Assembly (NCBI RefSeq): GCF_000425505.1
Contig: NZ_KE384392.1
Location: 164,973 to 228,972 of the forward strand
Direction: 5' to 3'
DNA length: 64,000 nt
Source of the DNA: Flavobacterium frigidarium DSM 17623
GTDB taxonomy: Bacteria > Bacteroidota > Bacteroidia > Flavobacteriales > Flavobacteriaceae
Numbering within the stretch: position 1 is the stretch's first letter; each line of letters opens with the position of its first letter. The position numbers and the translations under genes were made by a program. Shown here one piece after another: positions 7,576 to 16,201 of the stretch. The notes below the pieces were generated by a model. That model saw nothing but the letters and a program-made list of their open reading frames with translations. It was not told the DNA's origin and ran no database searches.

Positions 7576-8943
7576 ATGGAAAATACAATCATAATAAATC
7601 CGGCAACGGGAGAAAAAGTAGCTGAGTACGATAGAATTACTATTAACGAGGCCAAAGAGAAAATAAGCCAGGCAAATAAAACTTACACCGGGTGGAAGCT
7701 AAAAAGTTTTAAAGAGCGATCTGCTTTCATGCACAAGTTAGCGGATATTCTTGATGAAAATAAAGAAGAATACGCTCAGCTTGCCACTCAAGAAATGGGA
7801 AAAGTAATAGGGCAATCACGCAAGGAGATAGAAAAATGTGCACTTGTTTGCAGGTATTATGCCGATAATGCAGAAGCGTTACTTACTGATGAAATAGTTA
7901 AAACAGAAGCAACAAAAAGCTATGTAACTTTTCAGCCTATTGGAGTGGTTCTGGCTGTTATGCCTTGGAATTTTCCTTTTTACCAAGTAATTCGTTTTGC
8001 AGCTCCAGCTTTAATGGCGGGAAATACAGCTGTTTTAAAGCATGCTTCTAATGTACAAGGTTGCGCTCTTGCGCTTGAGCAAGCTTTTGAAAAAGCAGGC
8101 TTCCCTGAAGGTGCTTTTTCTAATTTAAATATCGACTCTAAATTAGTCGAACAAGTTATCGAAGATAAAAATATCGTTGCCATTACCTTAACGGGTAGTG
8201 ATCCCGCAGGACGTTCTGTTGCGTCTATTGCCGGAAAGAATTTAAAGAAAACTGTAATGGAACTAGGCGGTAGTGATGCCTATGTCGTTCTCGATGATGT
8301 AGATTTAGAAAAAGCGACAGATTTAGCTACATTAGGACGTTTGCAAAATAATGGACAAACTTGTATCGCTGCCAAGCGTTTTGTGGTTCTAGAGGCTATT
8401 TACGACGATTTCTTAGCGCTTTTTACAAAGAAAATGAAAGCAGCTAAAATGGGCGAACCTACAAATGAAGATACTTATTACGGTCCTATGGCTCGAAAAG
8501 ATTTGCGTGACGAATTGCACGAACAAGTTTTAAAAACGGTCGGTCAAGGAGGTAAATTAGTTTTAGGCGGCGAAATTCCGAATCAAAAAGGAGCCTATTA
8601 TCCTGCAACAATTCTCGCTGATTTAAAACCAGGAATGGAGGGTTTTGACAACGAATTATTTGGTCCCGTGGCTTCGGTAATTCGTGCAAAAGACGATGAT
8701 GATGCGATTGCATTAGCCAATAATTCCCAATACGGTTTGGGATCAGGTGTTTTAACAAGTAATAATGAACGCGGCGAAAAAATCGCATTGCAACTTGAAG
8801 CGGGAAGTAGTTTTGTAAATAAGTTAGTCGTTTCTGATCCTCGTTTGCCTTTTGGCGGAGTGAAAAAAAGCGGTTACGGTAGAGAGCTAGCTGCCTACGG
8901 TATTCGCGAATTTGTAAATACAAAAACCATTTGGATCGATTAA
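7576..8943 (+). CDS. NAD(P)-dependent succinate-semialdehyde-type aldehyde dehydrogenase
   Basis: The 455 residues form a complete aldehyde dehydrogenase. The cofactor region includes VMPWNFPFYQVIRFAAPALMAGN (about 128-150), ITLTGSDPAGRSV follows, the general base E229 lies in MELGGSDAY, and the nucleophile C263 in NNGQTCIAAKRF. Length and the MPWNFPF, NNGQTCIAAKRF and PFGGVKKSGYGREL features match the GabD/Sad succinate-semialdehyde dehydrogenase group, which oxidises aldehydes to acids in the cytoplasm. The true substrate is not certain. It lies 240 nt after the MRJP operon on the same strand, separated by a terminator, so it has its own promoter. Confidence 0.88.
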   Translation: MENTIIINPATGEKVAEYDRITINEAKEKISQANKTYTGWKLKSFKERSAFMHKLADILDENKEEYAQLATQEMGKVIGQSRKEIEKCALVCRYYADNAEALLTDEIVKTEATKSYVTFQPIGVVLAVMPWNFPFYQVIRFAAPALMAGNTAVLKHASNVQGCALALEQAFEKAGFPEGAFSNLNIDSKLVEQVIEDKNIVAITLTGSDPAGRSVASIAGKNLKKTVMELGGSDAYVVLDDVDLEKATDLATLGRLQNNGQTCIAAKRFVVLEAIYDDFLALFTKKMKAAKMGEPTNEDTYYGPMARKDLRDELHEQVLKTVGQGGKLVLGGEIPNQKGAYYPATILADLKPGMEGFDNELFGPVASVIRAKDDDDAIALANNSQYGLGSGVLTSNNERGEKIALQLEAGSSFVNKLVVSDPRLPFGGVKKSGYGRELAAYGIREFVNTKTIWID

Positions 8944-8999
8944 TTAACTTTTAAAATTGAGCTATCAAAGTGTCAGCTGAGGGAAGGTAATAAATATTA

Positions 9000-9113
9000 T
9001 TTGGGCGTGACATCAACCGCCACTATCGTTTTGGTTGATGTCGGGCTATCTGTTACAATCTTTTCATTTTTAATCAAAAATAAAAAGGATTTTCACTACT
9101 ATCCCTCACGCAA
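9000..9113 (+). repeat. Intergenic repeat element, copy A
   Basis: The element begins TTTGGGCGTGAC and ends CTACTATCCCTCACGCAA. Inside are a perfect 10-bp inverted repeat (GACATCAACC at 9009-9018, GGTTGATGTC at 9033-9042) and TGTCGGGCTAT. An inverted second copy with the same ends lies at 11548-11667. No coding frame is visible. Confidence 0.6.
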
Positions 9114-9182
9114 CGTATTATTAAGAAGATGATTAAAGGGTTTTACTTCAAGTTTCGGTTTTAAATTATCAAGTAGCATCAT

Positions 9183-9227
9183 AAAACAGGAAAGCCTTAG
9201 TGTAATACTAAGGCTTTCTTGTTTTAT
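9183..9227. terminator. Bidirectional terminator between aldehyde dehydrogenase and rsmD
   Basis: AAACAGGAAAGCCTTAGT and ACTAAGGCTTTCTTGTTT form an 18-bp stem with one G-T pair and loop GTAAT. It lies between convergent genes and has A/T-rich flanks on both sides. Confidence 0.8.
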
Positions 9228-9238
9228 ATTTTTAAGAC

Positions 9239-9832
9239 CTATTCGTCTTCTTCATCATTTTCAAATAATTCAGGATCTAATTCCTCACTATTTGATGGCA
9301 ATTCAAAAAAACTAAAGATAGAGCCACCATAACTTTTCTTGAATGAAAAATGAATCATGTGGTCTAATTTTGTGTATTTTGAATGTTCGATAACCATCAT
9401 ACCGTCTTCGTTCAAAGTATTTCTTTCGAAAACTAACAATACGATTTTTTCGAAAGTCGCTTGATCTAAAGCGTAAGGAGGATCAGCAAAAACAATATCA
9501 AATGAGGCATTGTTTTTTTCTAAAAATTTAAAAACATCGCTCTTCGTTGCAGCGATATTAAAGTCATATTCGCTAGCGGTTTGCTTGATAAATTTCACGC
9601 AACCAAAATCTCCATCTACTGATGTTATTGGTGTGCTTCCTCTTGAAGCAAATTCGTAGCTAATGTTTCCCGTTCCTGCAAACAAGTCTAATACTTTTAA
9701 CCCTTCAAAATTGAAGTGGTTGTTTAATACATTGAACAAAGCTTCTTTAGACATATCTGTTGTAGGACGTACAGGTAGTCCTTTTGGTGGTGATATTCGT
9801 CTCCCTTTGTATTTTCCAGAAATGATTCTCAT
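9239..9832 (-). CDS. rsmD: 16S rRNA (guanine-966-N2)-methyltransferase RsmD
   Basis: The 197-residue protein starts MRIISGKYKGRRI, the family signature, and has the SAM-binding motif VLDLFAGTGNISYEF (about 46-60) and the catalytic FADPPY motif typical of N2-guanine/N6-adenine methylation. It methylates G966 of 16S rRNA in the small ribosomal subunit. The C-terminus carries an acidic tail (EELDPELFENDEEDE) longer than in the E. coli enzyme. Its start overlaps the stop of the DUF3822 gene by 4 nt (ATGA), so the two are translationally coupled. Confidence 0.93.
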   Translation of the reverse strand: MRIISGKYKGRRISPPKGLPVRPTTDMSKEALFNVLNNHFNFEGLKVLDLFAGTGNISYEFASRGSTPITSVDGDFGCVKFIKQTASEYDFNIAATKSDVFKFLEKNNASFDIVFADPPYALDQATFEKIVLLVFERNTLNEDGMMVIEHSKYTKLDHMIHFSFKKSYGGSIFSFFELPSNSEELDPELFENDEEDE

Positions 9833-10650
9833 GAGTTGAAAAGTATATAATGTTTCCTGTTTTCGGCTTCAGAAAAGTAGTTGTTCCATCGCAAATCTTC
9901 TACATCAAGTAGAGAGACATTGCGAATGTATTTGTATGCTATTTTGTAAAATTCGCTATCACTAGTAATATCTCCCAATAACACTAATGGAAAATGTTCT
10001 GGATTTAAACTTAATTGTTCAGCAGTAAATAAAATGTAGTAAATAAAATCTTCAACAGTTTTGTACTCAAATGAATTAAACAAAAGCAATTCTTCTTTTT
10101 GAATTACTGCAATTTCAAAATGCTTTTGATCAAAGTGCACATACATTTTCTTTACTTCTTCATTTTTAGAATCTTGAAGTAGCTTGTTTACTAACACACT
10201 ATTGGAATGTTTGTAATCAAAGCTACCATATTTGTCAATTAAAAAATTATTGATATTGACATAAGGTATGTAGACTAAATTCATTTGGTATACTGTGATC
10301 GCATCATAAGAGAAAAAATCAGAATCGAAAACCTTAGTATTGTACTGCATGTAACTAGCTAGATATTGTTCATCAAACAATGATGTAGGAACTAGAGTCG
10401 TTAGACTATTGCTGTGTACAACTTGGATTTCGTCATATTGCTTCGTTAACTCTGGGTATTCTTCAAATGCGGCTGCAAAGTGTGATTCTATCTTAATTTC
10501 AGGATTGCTAAGGTCAAAGATAATGTCATTAAAACTACTAATAGTATCATTTAAAGTATTGAAACAACAGTAAGAAAGTCCAGACAACGAAACCTGTATT
10601 ACAAGTCTGCTGTTTGTTTTTTCTATCAATATAGTTTCTGGAGTAAGCAT
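9829..10650 (-). CDS. DUF3822 family protein
   Basis: The 273-residue protein is recognised mainly by its place directly upstream of rsmD and by family-like segments such as QYLASYMQYNTKVFDSDF, NLVYIPYVNINNFLID and ENRKHYILFNS at the C-terminus. DUF3822 proteins occur in Bacteroidota and have a divergent actin/ASKHA-like look, but no function is established. No signal peptide or membrane segment is visible. The overlap with rsmD suggests a shared role or shared expression. Confidence 0.75.
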   Translation of the reverse strand: MLTPETILIEKTNSRLVIQVSLSGLSYCCFNTLNDTISSFNDIIFDLSNPEIKIESHFAAAFEEYPELTKQYDEIQVVHSNSLTTLVPTSLFDEQYLASYMQYNTKVFDSDFFSYDAITVYQMNLVYIPYVNINNFLIDKYGSFDYKHSNSVLVNKLLQDSKNEEVKKMYVHFDQKHFEIAVIQKEELLLFNSFEYKTVEDFIYYILFTAEQLSLNPEHFPLVLLGDITSDSEFYKIAYKYIRNVSLLDVEDLRWNNYFSEAENRKHYILFNS

Positions 10651-10771
10651 AGATGCAGTTTAATTCTGGTTTTATTATTTCCCTTTATGAGGTGCAAATT
10701 CAGTGACAAACTTACAATATTTTTTTATTTTTAATGGGTACTCCCGTTGCCATTTAGCGGTTTTGTTTTTA

Positions 10772-10801
10772 AATAGTATAAAGTTATACTTTTATACTAT
10801 T
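10772..10801. promoter_or_regulatory. Palindromic operator candidate upstream of ung
   Basis: AATAGTATAAA (10772-10782) is perfectly inverted at 10791-10801. A second perfect palindrome, AGTATAA-AG-TTATACT (10775-10790), is nested inside, giving three AGTATAA/TTATACT half-sites. It lies between the divergent DUF3822/rsmD and ung genes, 25 nt before the ung -7 box, so a regulator bound here could act on both. Confidence 0.45.
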
Positions 10802-10826
10802 GTCAATCAACATACCGACTTATGAT

Positions 10827-10834
10827 TATATTTG
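10827..10834 (+). promoter_or_regulatory. -7 element of ung
   Basis: TATATTTG matches TAnnTTTG exactly and lies 17 nt before the ung start codon. The nearest TTG is 24 nt upstream, at the edge of the allowed spacing. Confidence 0.55.
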
Positions 10835-10851
10835 TAATTTAACACAAGACT

Positions 10852-11523
10852 ATGAAAATTAACCTTACACAAGACTGGACGACTTTTTTATCACACCAAC
10901 TCAATGCACCTTATTTTGATGAAATGTTAGTTGAATTAGACCATGAATATACTAATGGACGCTGTTTTCCCCCACAAGATTTAATATTTTCGGCATTTAA
11001 TAACTGTTCGCTTGAGGATTTAAAAGTGGTTATCATAGGCCAAGACCCTTATCATGGAGAAGGTGAAGCAAACGGACTTAGTTTCTCAGTGAACGATGGA
11101 GTGCGCATCCCACCTTCATTGCGCAATATTAACAGAGAAATTTGTGATGACTTGAGTCATATATTTGAACCTACTTCAGGAAATTTAAAACATTGGGCTG
11201 AGCAAGGTGTATTACTTTTAAATGCGGGATTAACTGTTAGAAAAGATCAGCCAAACAGTCACAAGCACTTAAAATGGAACGTTTTTACGGATGCCGTAAT
11301 TGCAAAAATTTCAGAAGAAAAGGAAGGGGTGGTATTTCTACTATGGGGCGCTTTTGCCCATAAGAAAGGTCTGAAAATCGATCGCTCAAAACATTTAGTA
11401 TTAGAGTCAGGACATCCTTCACCTATGAGTGCCAACCAAGGAAAGTGGTTTGGCAACAAACACTTTAGTAAAACCAATACTTATTTAAAAAGTCAAGGAA
11501 AAGCAGGGATAAAGTGGGTGTAA
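10852..11523 (+). CDS. ung: Uracil-DNA glycosylase, family 1
   Basis: The 223-residue protein has all family 1 UDG motifs: GQDPYHG with the catalytic Asp D65, GLSFSV, LLLNAGLTV, and SGHPSPMSA with the catalytic His H188. The length is normal (about 220-230). It removes uracil from DNA as the first step of base excision repair. It is transcribed alone behind a TATATTTG promoter and ends near the hairpin inside repeat copy B. Confidence 0.97.
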   Translation: MKINLTQDWTTFLSHQLNAPYFDEMLVELDHEYTNGRCFPPQDLIFSAFNNCSLEDLKVVIIGQDPYHGEGEANGLSFSVNDGVRIPPSLRNINREICDDLSHIFEPTSGNLKHWAEQGVLLLNAGLTVRKDQPNSHKHLKWNVFTDAVIAKISEEKEGVVFLLWGAFAHKKGLKIDRSKHLVLESGHPSPMSANQGKWFGNKHFSKTNTYLKSQGKAGIKWV

Positions 11524-11547
11524 AAATGATGTAAATAGAAGCAGAGA

Positions 11548-11667
11548 TTGCGTGAGGGGTAGTAGCAGTCCGCCAAAGCGGAGCGAATGACCCGACAGCA
11601 TAAATAAAAAGGAGCTAATTACCGTAAAGATAATTAGCTCCTTTTTATTTATGGTGGCACGCCCAAA
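11548..11667 (-). repeat. Intergenic repeat element, copy B (inverted relative to A)
   Basis: On the minus strand this element starts TTTGGGCGTGCC and ends CTACTACCCCTCACGCAA, matching the ends of copy A. The middle also shares TGTCGGG followed by an AT-rich stretch. It contains a 23-bp perfect hairpin (11599-11621 with 11631-11653) that probably also serves as a terminator. Confidence 0.6.
11599..11653. terminator. Long hairpin, bidirectional terminator between ung and the next gene
   Basis: Two 23-nt arms (core AAAAAGGAGCTAATTA and its complement) pair without mismatch around the loop CCGTAAAGA. It sits between convergent genes and is embedded in repeat copy B. Confidence 0.75.
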
Positions 11668-11678
11668 AGAGAAACGTA

Positions 11679-12053
11679 CTAGTTTTTTATAATCTCTTCT
11701 AGCGTAGCTTTTTCGGCACGGTTGCTAATTTTAAGAGTGATAGGAATATTTTTCATTGTTTTACCTTCAATTACATACACTTTAGCTTTATTCATTTCAG
11801 TGTTGCTTTTATCGAAATCTACATCTCCATACTGCAAGGTGTTTTTAATATCGATGGTGTCAATCCAAGATTCGGCAAGAACTTGAGATGCTTTTTCAGA
11901 ATAGTTGAAAGGTTTGTTTCTAATATCGTTTAAAACACGAGCATTAGGGAAATAATTACAGCGCGTATCTTTACCGCTGAATACTAATGCTACAAAAAAT
12001 AGACCTAGAACTAATCCTACTAGATAGTAGGCGAAACGTTGTGCAAATTTCAT
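11679..12053 (-). CDS. Membrane-anchored hypothetical protein (DUF4258-like)
   Basis: The 124-residue protein has one N-terminal membrane segment (YYLVGLVLGLFFVALVF, about 9-25) preceded by basic residues, so it is probably anchored in the inner membrane with the rest outside. The body has the pattern GKDTRCNYFPNARVLNDIRNK and LQYGDVDFDKSNT, which I associate with flavobacterial proteins labelled DUF4258, from memory only. It lies 36 nt downstream of ald on the same strand, so the two may be co-transcribed. Function unknown. Confidence 0.6.
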   Translation of the reverse strand: MKFAQRFAYYLVGLVLGLFFVALVFSGKDTRCNYFPNARVLNDIRNKPFNYSEKASQVLAESWIDTIDIKNTLQYGDVDFDKSNTEMNKAKVYVIEGKTMKNIPITLKISNRAEKATLEEIIKN

Positions 12054-12088
12054 GAATTATTTTTTGGCAAAGGTAAAGGAAAGATTCT

Positions 12089-13288
12089 TTAAAATACAAT
12101 TAAATTGATATCGTTATTGGGTAAATTAAACCAATCTCCTATAGCTTTATTTGTCAAAATACCGTGATATAAATAGACGCCATGTTTAAGACCGTTATCA
12201 CAACGAATGGCACTTTCTATTCCACCATCTTCTGCAATTTTCATGATAAACGGACTGATAATATTGCTAATAGAAAGCGAGGCCGTTTTAGAATAGCGTG
12301 ACGGAATGTTAGGAACACAGTAATGAACTACATTACTTTTTATAAATGTTGGTTTTTCATGAGTAGTAACTTCAGAAGTTTCAAAACAGCCTCCAGTATC
12401 GATACTAACATCAACAATTACAGCACCTCGTTTCATGTGTTCCACCATTGTTTCAGTAACAATAACCGGGCAACGTTCTATGCCACGCATACCACCAATG
12501 GCTACATCACAACGTCTAAGTGCTTTTAATAATGCCTTAGACTGAATAGTAGAAGTAAAAATACGGTGATTCAAATTGTTTTGTAAACGACGTAATTTAG
12601 TAATGGAATTGTCAAAAACTTTCACTGTTGCACCCAAGCCTAAAGCCGTTTTAGCAGCAAATTCACCTACAGTACCAGCACCCAAAATTACGACATCAGT
12701 AGGAGGAACTCCTGTTATGTTTCCAAAAAGTAGTCCTTTTCCAAATTCATTTGTAATCATTAATTCTGATGCAATTAGCACAGAGGCTATTCCAGCAATT
12801 TCACTAGAGGAACGCACAACAGGGTACGAGCCATCTTGATCTTTTATATATTCGAAAGCAAGAGCTGTAATTTTTTTCTTGCTTAACGCTTCAAAATATT
12901 CTTTTGTTTTGGTTTTTAATTGGATTGACGAAATTAATATTGTTTGATTATTCATCATCGCAATTTCCTCTAGGGTAGGAGTTCCTACCTTTAAAATCAT
13001 CGGACATCCAAAAACTTTTTTAGTATCATTTGTCACTTCGGCTCCGGCATCACTGTATTCTTTATCAGAATAACTAGAGTTCAATCCTGCTCCTGCTTCA
13101 ATCATTACACGGTGACCATGTGCAGTAAGCGAATTCACAGCATCTGGAGTCAAACAAATGCGGCGTTCTTGATAACTAGTCTCATTAGGAATTCCTATGA
13201 ATAGTTCGCTTTTATGTCGTGCTACTTCCAGTTTTTCTTCCTGAGGCAGCAATTGTTCTTTTGTAAATGGAGATAATGATATTGACAT
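12089..13288 (-). CDS. ald: Alanine dehydrogenase
   Basis: The 399-residue protein has the AlaDh/PNT layout. The N-terminal substrate domain includes IGIPNETSYQERRICLTPDAV (about 32-52) and the Rossmann domain VVILGAGTVGEFAAKTALGLG; VPNIPSRYSKTASLSISN lies near the end. NAD-dependent alanine dehydrogenase converts alanine to pyruvate and ammonia in the cytoplasm. It is somewhat longer than the roughly 370-residue classical enzyme because of an N-terminal extension, as in other Bacteroidota. The related PNT alpha subunit is a possible alternative, but no PNT beta gene is nearby. Confidence 0.85.
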   Translation of the reverse strand: MSISLSPFTKEQLLPQEEKLEVARHKSELFIGIPNETSYQERRICLTPDAVNSLTAHGHRVMIEAGAGLNSSYSDKEYSDAGAEVTNDTKKVFGCPMILKVGTPTLEEIAMMNNQTILISSIQLKTKTKEYFEALSKKKITALAFEYIKDQDGSYPVVRSSSEIAGIASVLIASELMITNEFGKGLLFGNITGVPPTDVVILGAGTVGEFAAKTALGLGATVKVFDNSITKLRRLQNNLNHRIFTSTIQSKALLKALRRCDVAIGGMRGIERCPVIVTETMVEHMKRGAVIVDVSIDTGGCFETSEVTTHEKPTFIKSNVVHYCVPNIPSRYSKTASLSISNIISPFIMKIAEDGGIESAIRCDNGLKHGVYLYHGILTNKAIGDWFNLPNNDINLIVF

Positions 13289-13376
13289 TTTGTGATACTA
13301 TTTTAGAGTAAAAATACATAAAAAGATTAAAAATAAGCGATCGATAGTCTAGAAATCTAAAAACAAACGATTTAAA

Positions 13377-13850
13377 CTAGCTTAAGTTTTTTTCCATTTT
13401 AATATCGGCACGTTCATAATTTGTAGCTCCCATAGGAACTTCTATAAAACCATATTTTTTATAGAGATGCAAAGCAGATTTCAATTTTCTATTAGAATAT
13501 AAAATAAGTGTTTTAAGCTCCATGTTTTCCGCTTGCAAAATAGCGTGTTCAAGTAATTTCTGGCCTATACCTAAACCTTGGTGCAAACTACTGACCGCCA
13601 TTTTACTAAGTTCGTAAGTAAATGCATCTTTTTTTATCAAAGAAACTGTACCTACAATAACTTCGCCAAGTAAGGCGTAATATATTCTGCCACCTTGGTC
13701 GATAATGTATTTTTGAGGATCTGAAAGCACTTTAGCATCTTCATCTTCGATTTTAAAATACAGTTGCAACCATTCTTCATTCAACGTTTTAATTGCTGAT
13801 TTATGCTCATTTGTAAATTGAATGATCGAAACCAAATCTACTTTCTCCAT
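13377..13850 (-). CDS. GNAT family N-acetyltransferase
   Basis: The 157-residue protein has the GNAT acetyl-CoA-binding motif in SSLHQGLGIGQKLLEHAI (about 87-104), the preceding strand ELSKMAVS, and the C-terminal LHLYKKYGFIEVPM. It transfers an acetyl group to an amine; the substrate cannot be told. It lies 9 nt downstream of tsaE on the same strand and is probably in the same operon. Confidence 0.87.
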   Translation of the reverse strand: MEKVDLVSIIQFTNEHKSAIKTLNEEWLQLYFKIEDEDAKVLSDPQKYIIDQGGRIYYALLGEVIVGTVSLIKKDAFTYELSKMAVSSLHQGLGIGQKLLEHAILQAENMELKTLILYSNRKLKSALHLYKKYGFIEVPMGATNYERADIKMEKNLS

Positions 13851-13859
13851 AATTATAAC

Positions 13860-14267
13860 TTAGCTTAAATGAAGTAAACGCTTGCCGTCCTCTAAAACCT
13901 GAATAGTGATGACACTATGCTCGTCAGGAATTAAGTTAGGTACATTTTCTGCCCATTCGATAAAACACCAATTTCCAGAATAGAAATAATCATCTGCTCC
14001 CATATCTAGCGCTTCATGCTCATCTTTTAATCTGTAAAAATCAAAATGATAAACTGTTTGATTATCTGTAGTTTGGTATTCGTTAACTAAAGAAAAAGTT
14101 GGGCTACTTGTGGCTTCTGTAACTCCTAGTGTTTTACAAAATTGTTTGATAAAAGTCGTTTTACCAGCACCCATTTCACCGTGAAATAAAATCACTTTAT
14201 GCGGATTTTGAGTTACAATTATGTCTGCCACAGAGGCAATGTCTTCTAATGAAAAAATAAATTCCAT
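13860..14267 (-). CDS. tsaE: tRNA threonylcarbamoyladenosine biosynthesis ATPase TsaE
   Basis: The 135-residue protein has the P-loop GEMGAGKTTFIKQF (30-43) and the family motifs SSPTFSLVNEY, YHFDFYRL and GADDYFY followed by FIEWAENV. TsaE is the ATPase of the TsaBDE complex that makes t6A at position 37 of ANN-decoding tRNAs. It is coupled to the downstream GNAT gene. The t6A-pathway partner TsaC is at 25720 in this window. Confidence 0.95.
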   Translation of the reverse strand: MEFIFSLEDIASVADIIVTQNPHKVILFHGEMGAGKTTFIKQFCKTLGVTEATSSPTFSLVNEYQTTDNQTVYHFDFYRLKDEHEALDMGADDYFYSGNWCFIEWAENVPNLIPDEHSVITIQVLEDGKRLLHLS

Positions 14268-14393
14268 TTCTACTATTGTTTTAAATTCTGATGTTCAAAT
14301 TTATATTTGGCTTGAATGACTGCTTTTAACTAGTAATTAATTGGCAACTTTAAAATTGAGATAAGTGTCATAAATTAAGTTAATTCGATACAA

Positions 14394-15947
14394 CTATTTC
14401 GGATTAAAAACCAAACAAGGTATAATCATTTCTTCTAACGAAATTCCTCCATGCTGGTAGGTATTTTTATAGTAACTAACGTAATGATTGTAGTTATTTA
14501 CATAAGCTAGAAACAGATCATTCTTTGCAAAAATATAAGAACTACTCATATTTATAGCAGGCAATCCTATTTTTTTTGGGTCTTTGACTGCATAAACGTC
14601 TTTCTGCTCATAGGTCAAGCTACGTCCCGTTTTGTAACGTAGGTTTAAACTAGTGTTTTTGTCTCCTACAACTTTAGAAGGATTTTTTACATTTATAGTT
14701 CCGTGGTCTGTTGTTAGCACTAACTTGAACCCTAATTTTTGCGCTTGCTGAATAATCTCTAGTAAAGGAGAATTTTTAAACCAACTTAACGTCAAAGAGC
14801 GATATGCTTTATCATCTGACGCTAATTCTTTAACCACATCCATTTCTGTCTTGGCATGTGACAACATATCGACAAAATTGTACACTATGGTCACCAAATC
14901 ATTATCTTTTAATCCTTTAAAATTCTCAACTAGTTTTTTACCAGAAGCTAAGTTTGTAATTTTGAAATAATCTTCTTTGATTTTTAGTCCCAATCGCTTT
15001 AATTGAGCAGATAGAAACTCCGCTTCGAACAGATTTTTACCTCCTTCTTCGGGATCATTTTTCCAATACTCAGGAAATTGCTTTTCCATGTCTACAGGTA
15101 ATAATCCAGAGAAAATAGCATTACGTGCATATTGAGTTGCAGTGGGTAATATAGAGTAATAAGGAACTTCTTTTTCTACTTTATAATAATCAGCAACGAC
15201 ACTTTCAAAGGTTTTCCATTGATCATAACGCAGGTTATCAATTACTACAAATAGCACGGGTTTGTCTTTTTTAACTAGTTCTGGCACTACTATTTCCTTG
15301 AAAAGTTCGTGAGAAAGTATTGGTTTATCTGCTCTTGGTAAAAACCATTCTTCATAATTGCGCTCTATGAATTTTCCAAACATAGAGTTGGCTTCAGCTT
15401 TTTGCGATTCGAGAATTTCAATCATTCCTTGGTCATTAATTGTTTCCAACTGTAATTCCCAAAAAATCAATTTTTTATATAGCTCTATCCAATCTTCATA
15501 CGAATTTACCATCGCCATTTCCATGGTGATTTTTCTAAATTCTTTTTGGTAATCAAGCGTTGTCTTTTGCGAAATTAATCTAGAATGATCGAGGTTTTTC
15601 TTTAAACTTAATAAAATCTGATTTGGATTTACAGGCTTAATCAAATAATCGGCAATTTTAGAGCCTATTGCTTCTTCCATGATATACTCTTCCTCACTTT
15701 TGGTGATCATAATCATGGGAATTGCATTGTTTTTCTCCTTCATTTCTGATAGCGTTTCCAAGCCACTCATTCCCGGCATGTTTTCATCTAAAAAAACAAC
15801 GTCAAAGTTTTCTTCTTCAAATATATCAATAGCGTCACGACCGTTATTACAAGTAGTCACAGCGTAGTTTTTTTTCTCTAGAAACAGTATGTGTGGTTTT
15901 AGATAATCAATTTCATCATCAACCCAAAGTATTTTTATCTTGTCCAT
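14394..15947 (-). CDS. porX: PorX: response regulator with C-terminal PglZ domain
   Basis: The 517-residue protein joins a receiver domain (1-120; acidic pocket D10/D11, phosphoacceptor D54 in VVFLDENMPG, conserved K83) to a long PglZ/alkaline-phosphatase-like domain. The latter includes VLFVVIDNLRYDQW, the nucleophile region LPTATQYARNAIFSGLLP, and the metal-ligand region LVLTTDHGT. This architecture and length match PorX, which with the kinase PorY and a sigma factor controls the type IX secretion system and gliding in Bacteroidota. PorX binds zinc and cleaves cyclic and linear oligonucleotides in characterised species. It is monocistronic here; porY is not in the window. Confidence 0.92.
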   Translation of the reverse strand: MDKIKILWVDDEIDYLKPHILFLEKKNYAVTTCNNGRDAIDIFEEENFDVVFLDENMPGMSGLETLSEMKEKNNAIPMIMITKSEEEYIMEEAIGSKIADYLIKPVNPNQILLSLKKNLDHSRLISQKTTLDYQKEFRKITMEMAMVNSYEDWIELYKKLIFWELQLETINDQGMIEILESQKAEANSMFGKFIERNYEEWFLPRADKPILSHELFKEIVVPELVKKDKPVLFVVIDNLRYDQWKTFESVVADYYKVEKEVPYYSILPTATQYARNAIFSGLLPVDMEKQFPEYWKNDPEEGGKNLFEAEFLSAQLKRLGLKIKEDYFKITNLASGKKLVENFKGLKDNDLVTIVYNFVDMLSHAKTEMDVVKELASDDKAYRSLTLSWFKNSPLLEIIQQAQKLGFKLVLTTDHGTINVKNPSKVVGDKNTSLNLRYKTGRSLTYEQKDVYAVKDPKKIGLPAINMSSSYIFAKNDLFLAYVNNYNHYVSYYKNTYQHGGISLEEMIIPCLVFNPK

Positions 15948-16201
15948 ATATCTTGTGTAACTGTATTAATCAATGTGCCAAATTACATTTTTTTACAACG
16001 GTTAGTTACTAATTTTATTATAAATTTTGGCTGTAGTAAGATACCAAAATGTCTCAGTAATATTATGCCGTAGTTTTATATTAGCTTAATTTTGTTTGCG
16101 TACCATTCATTAAGTAAATAAAAATCCCGATTTCAGATGATAAGTATTTAATAGAATTAATCTTATATTTGGAACCAATTTTAAAACAGCAAATTTATCA
16201 C

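Noticed and set aside
8486..8923. A minus-strand open frame of 145 codons inside the aldehyde dehydrogenase gene
   Set aside because: It lies fully inside a strongly supported gene on the other strand and has the low-complexity look of a shadow frame. Many similar antisense frames in the window were dropped for the same reason.
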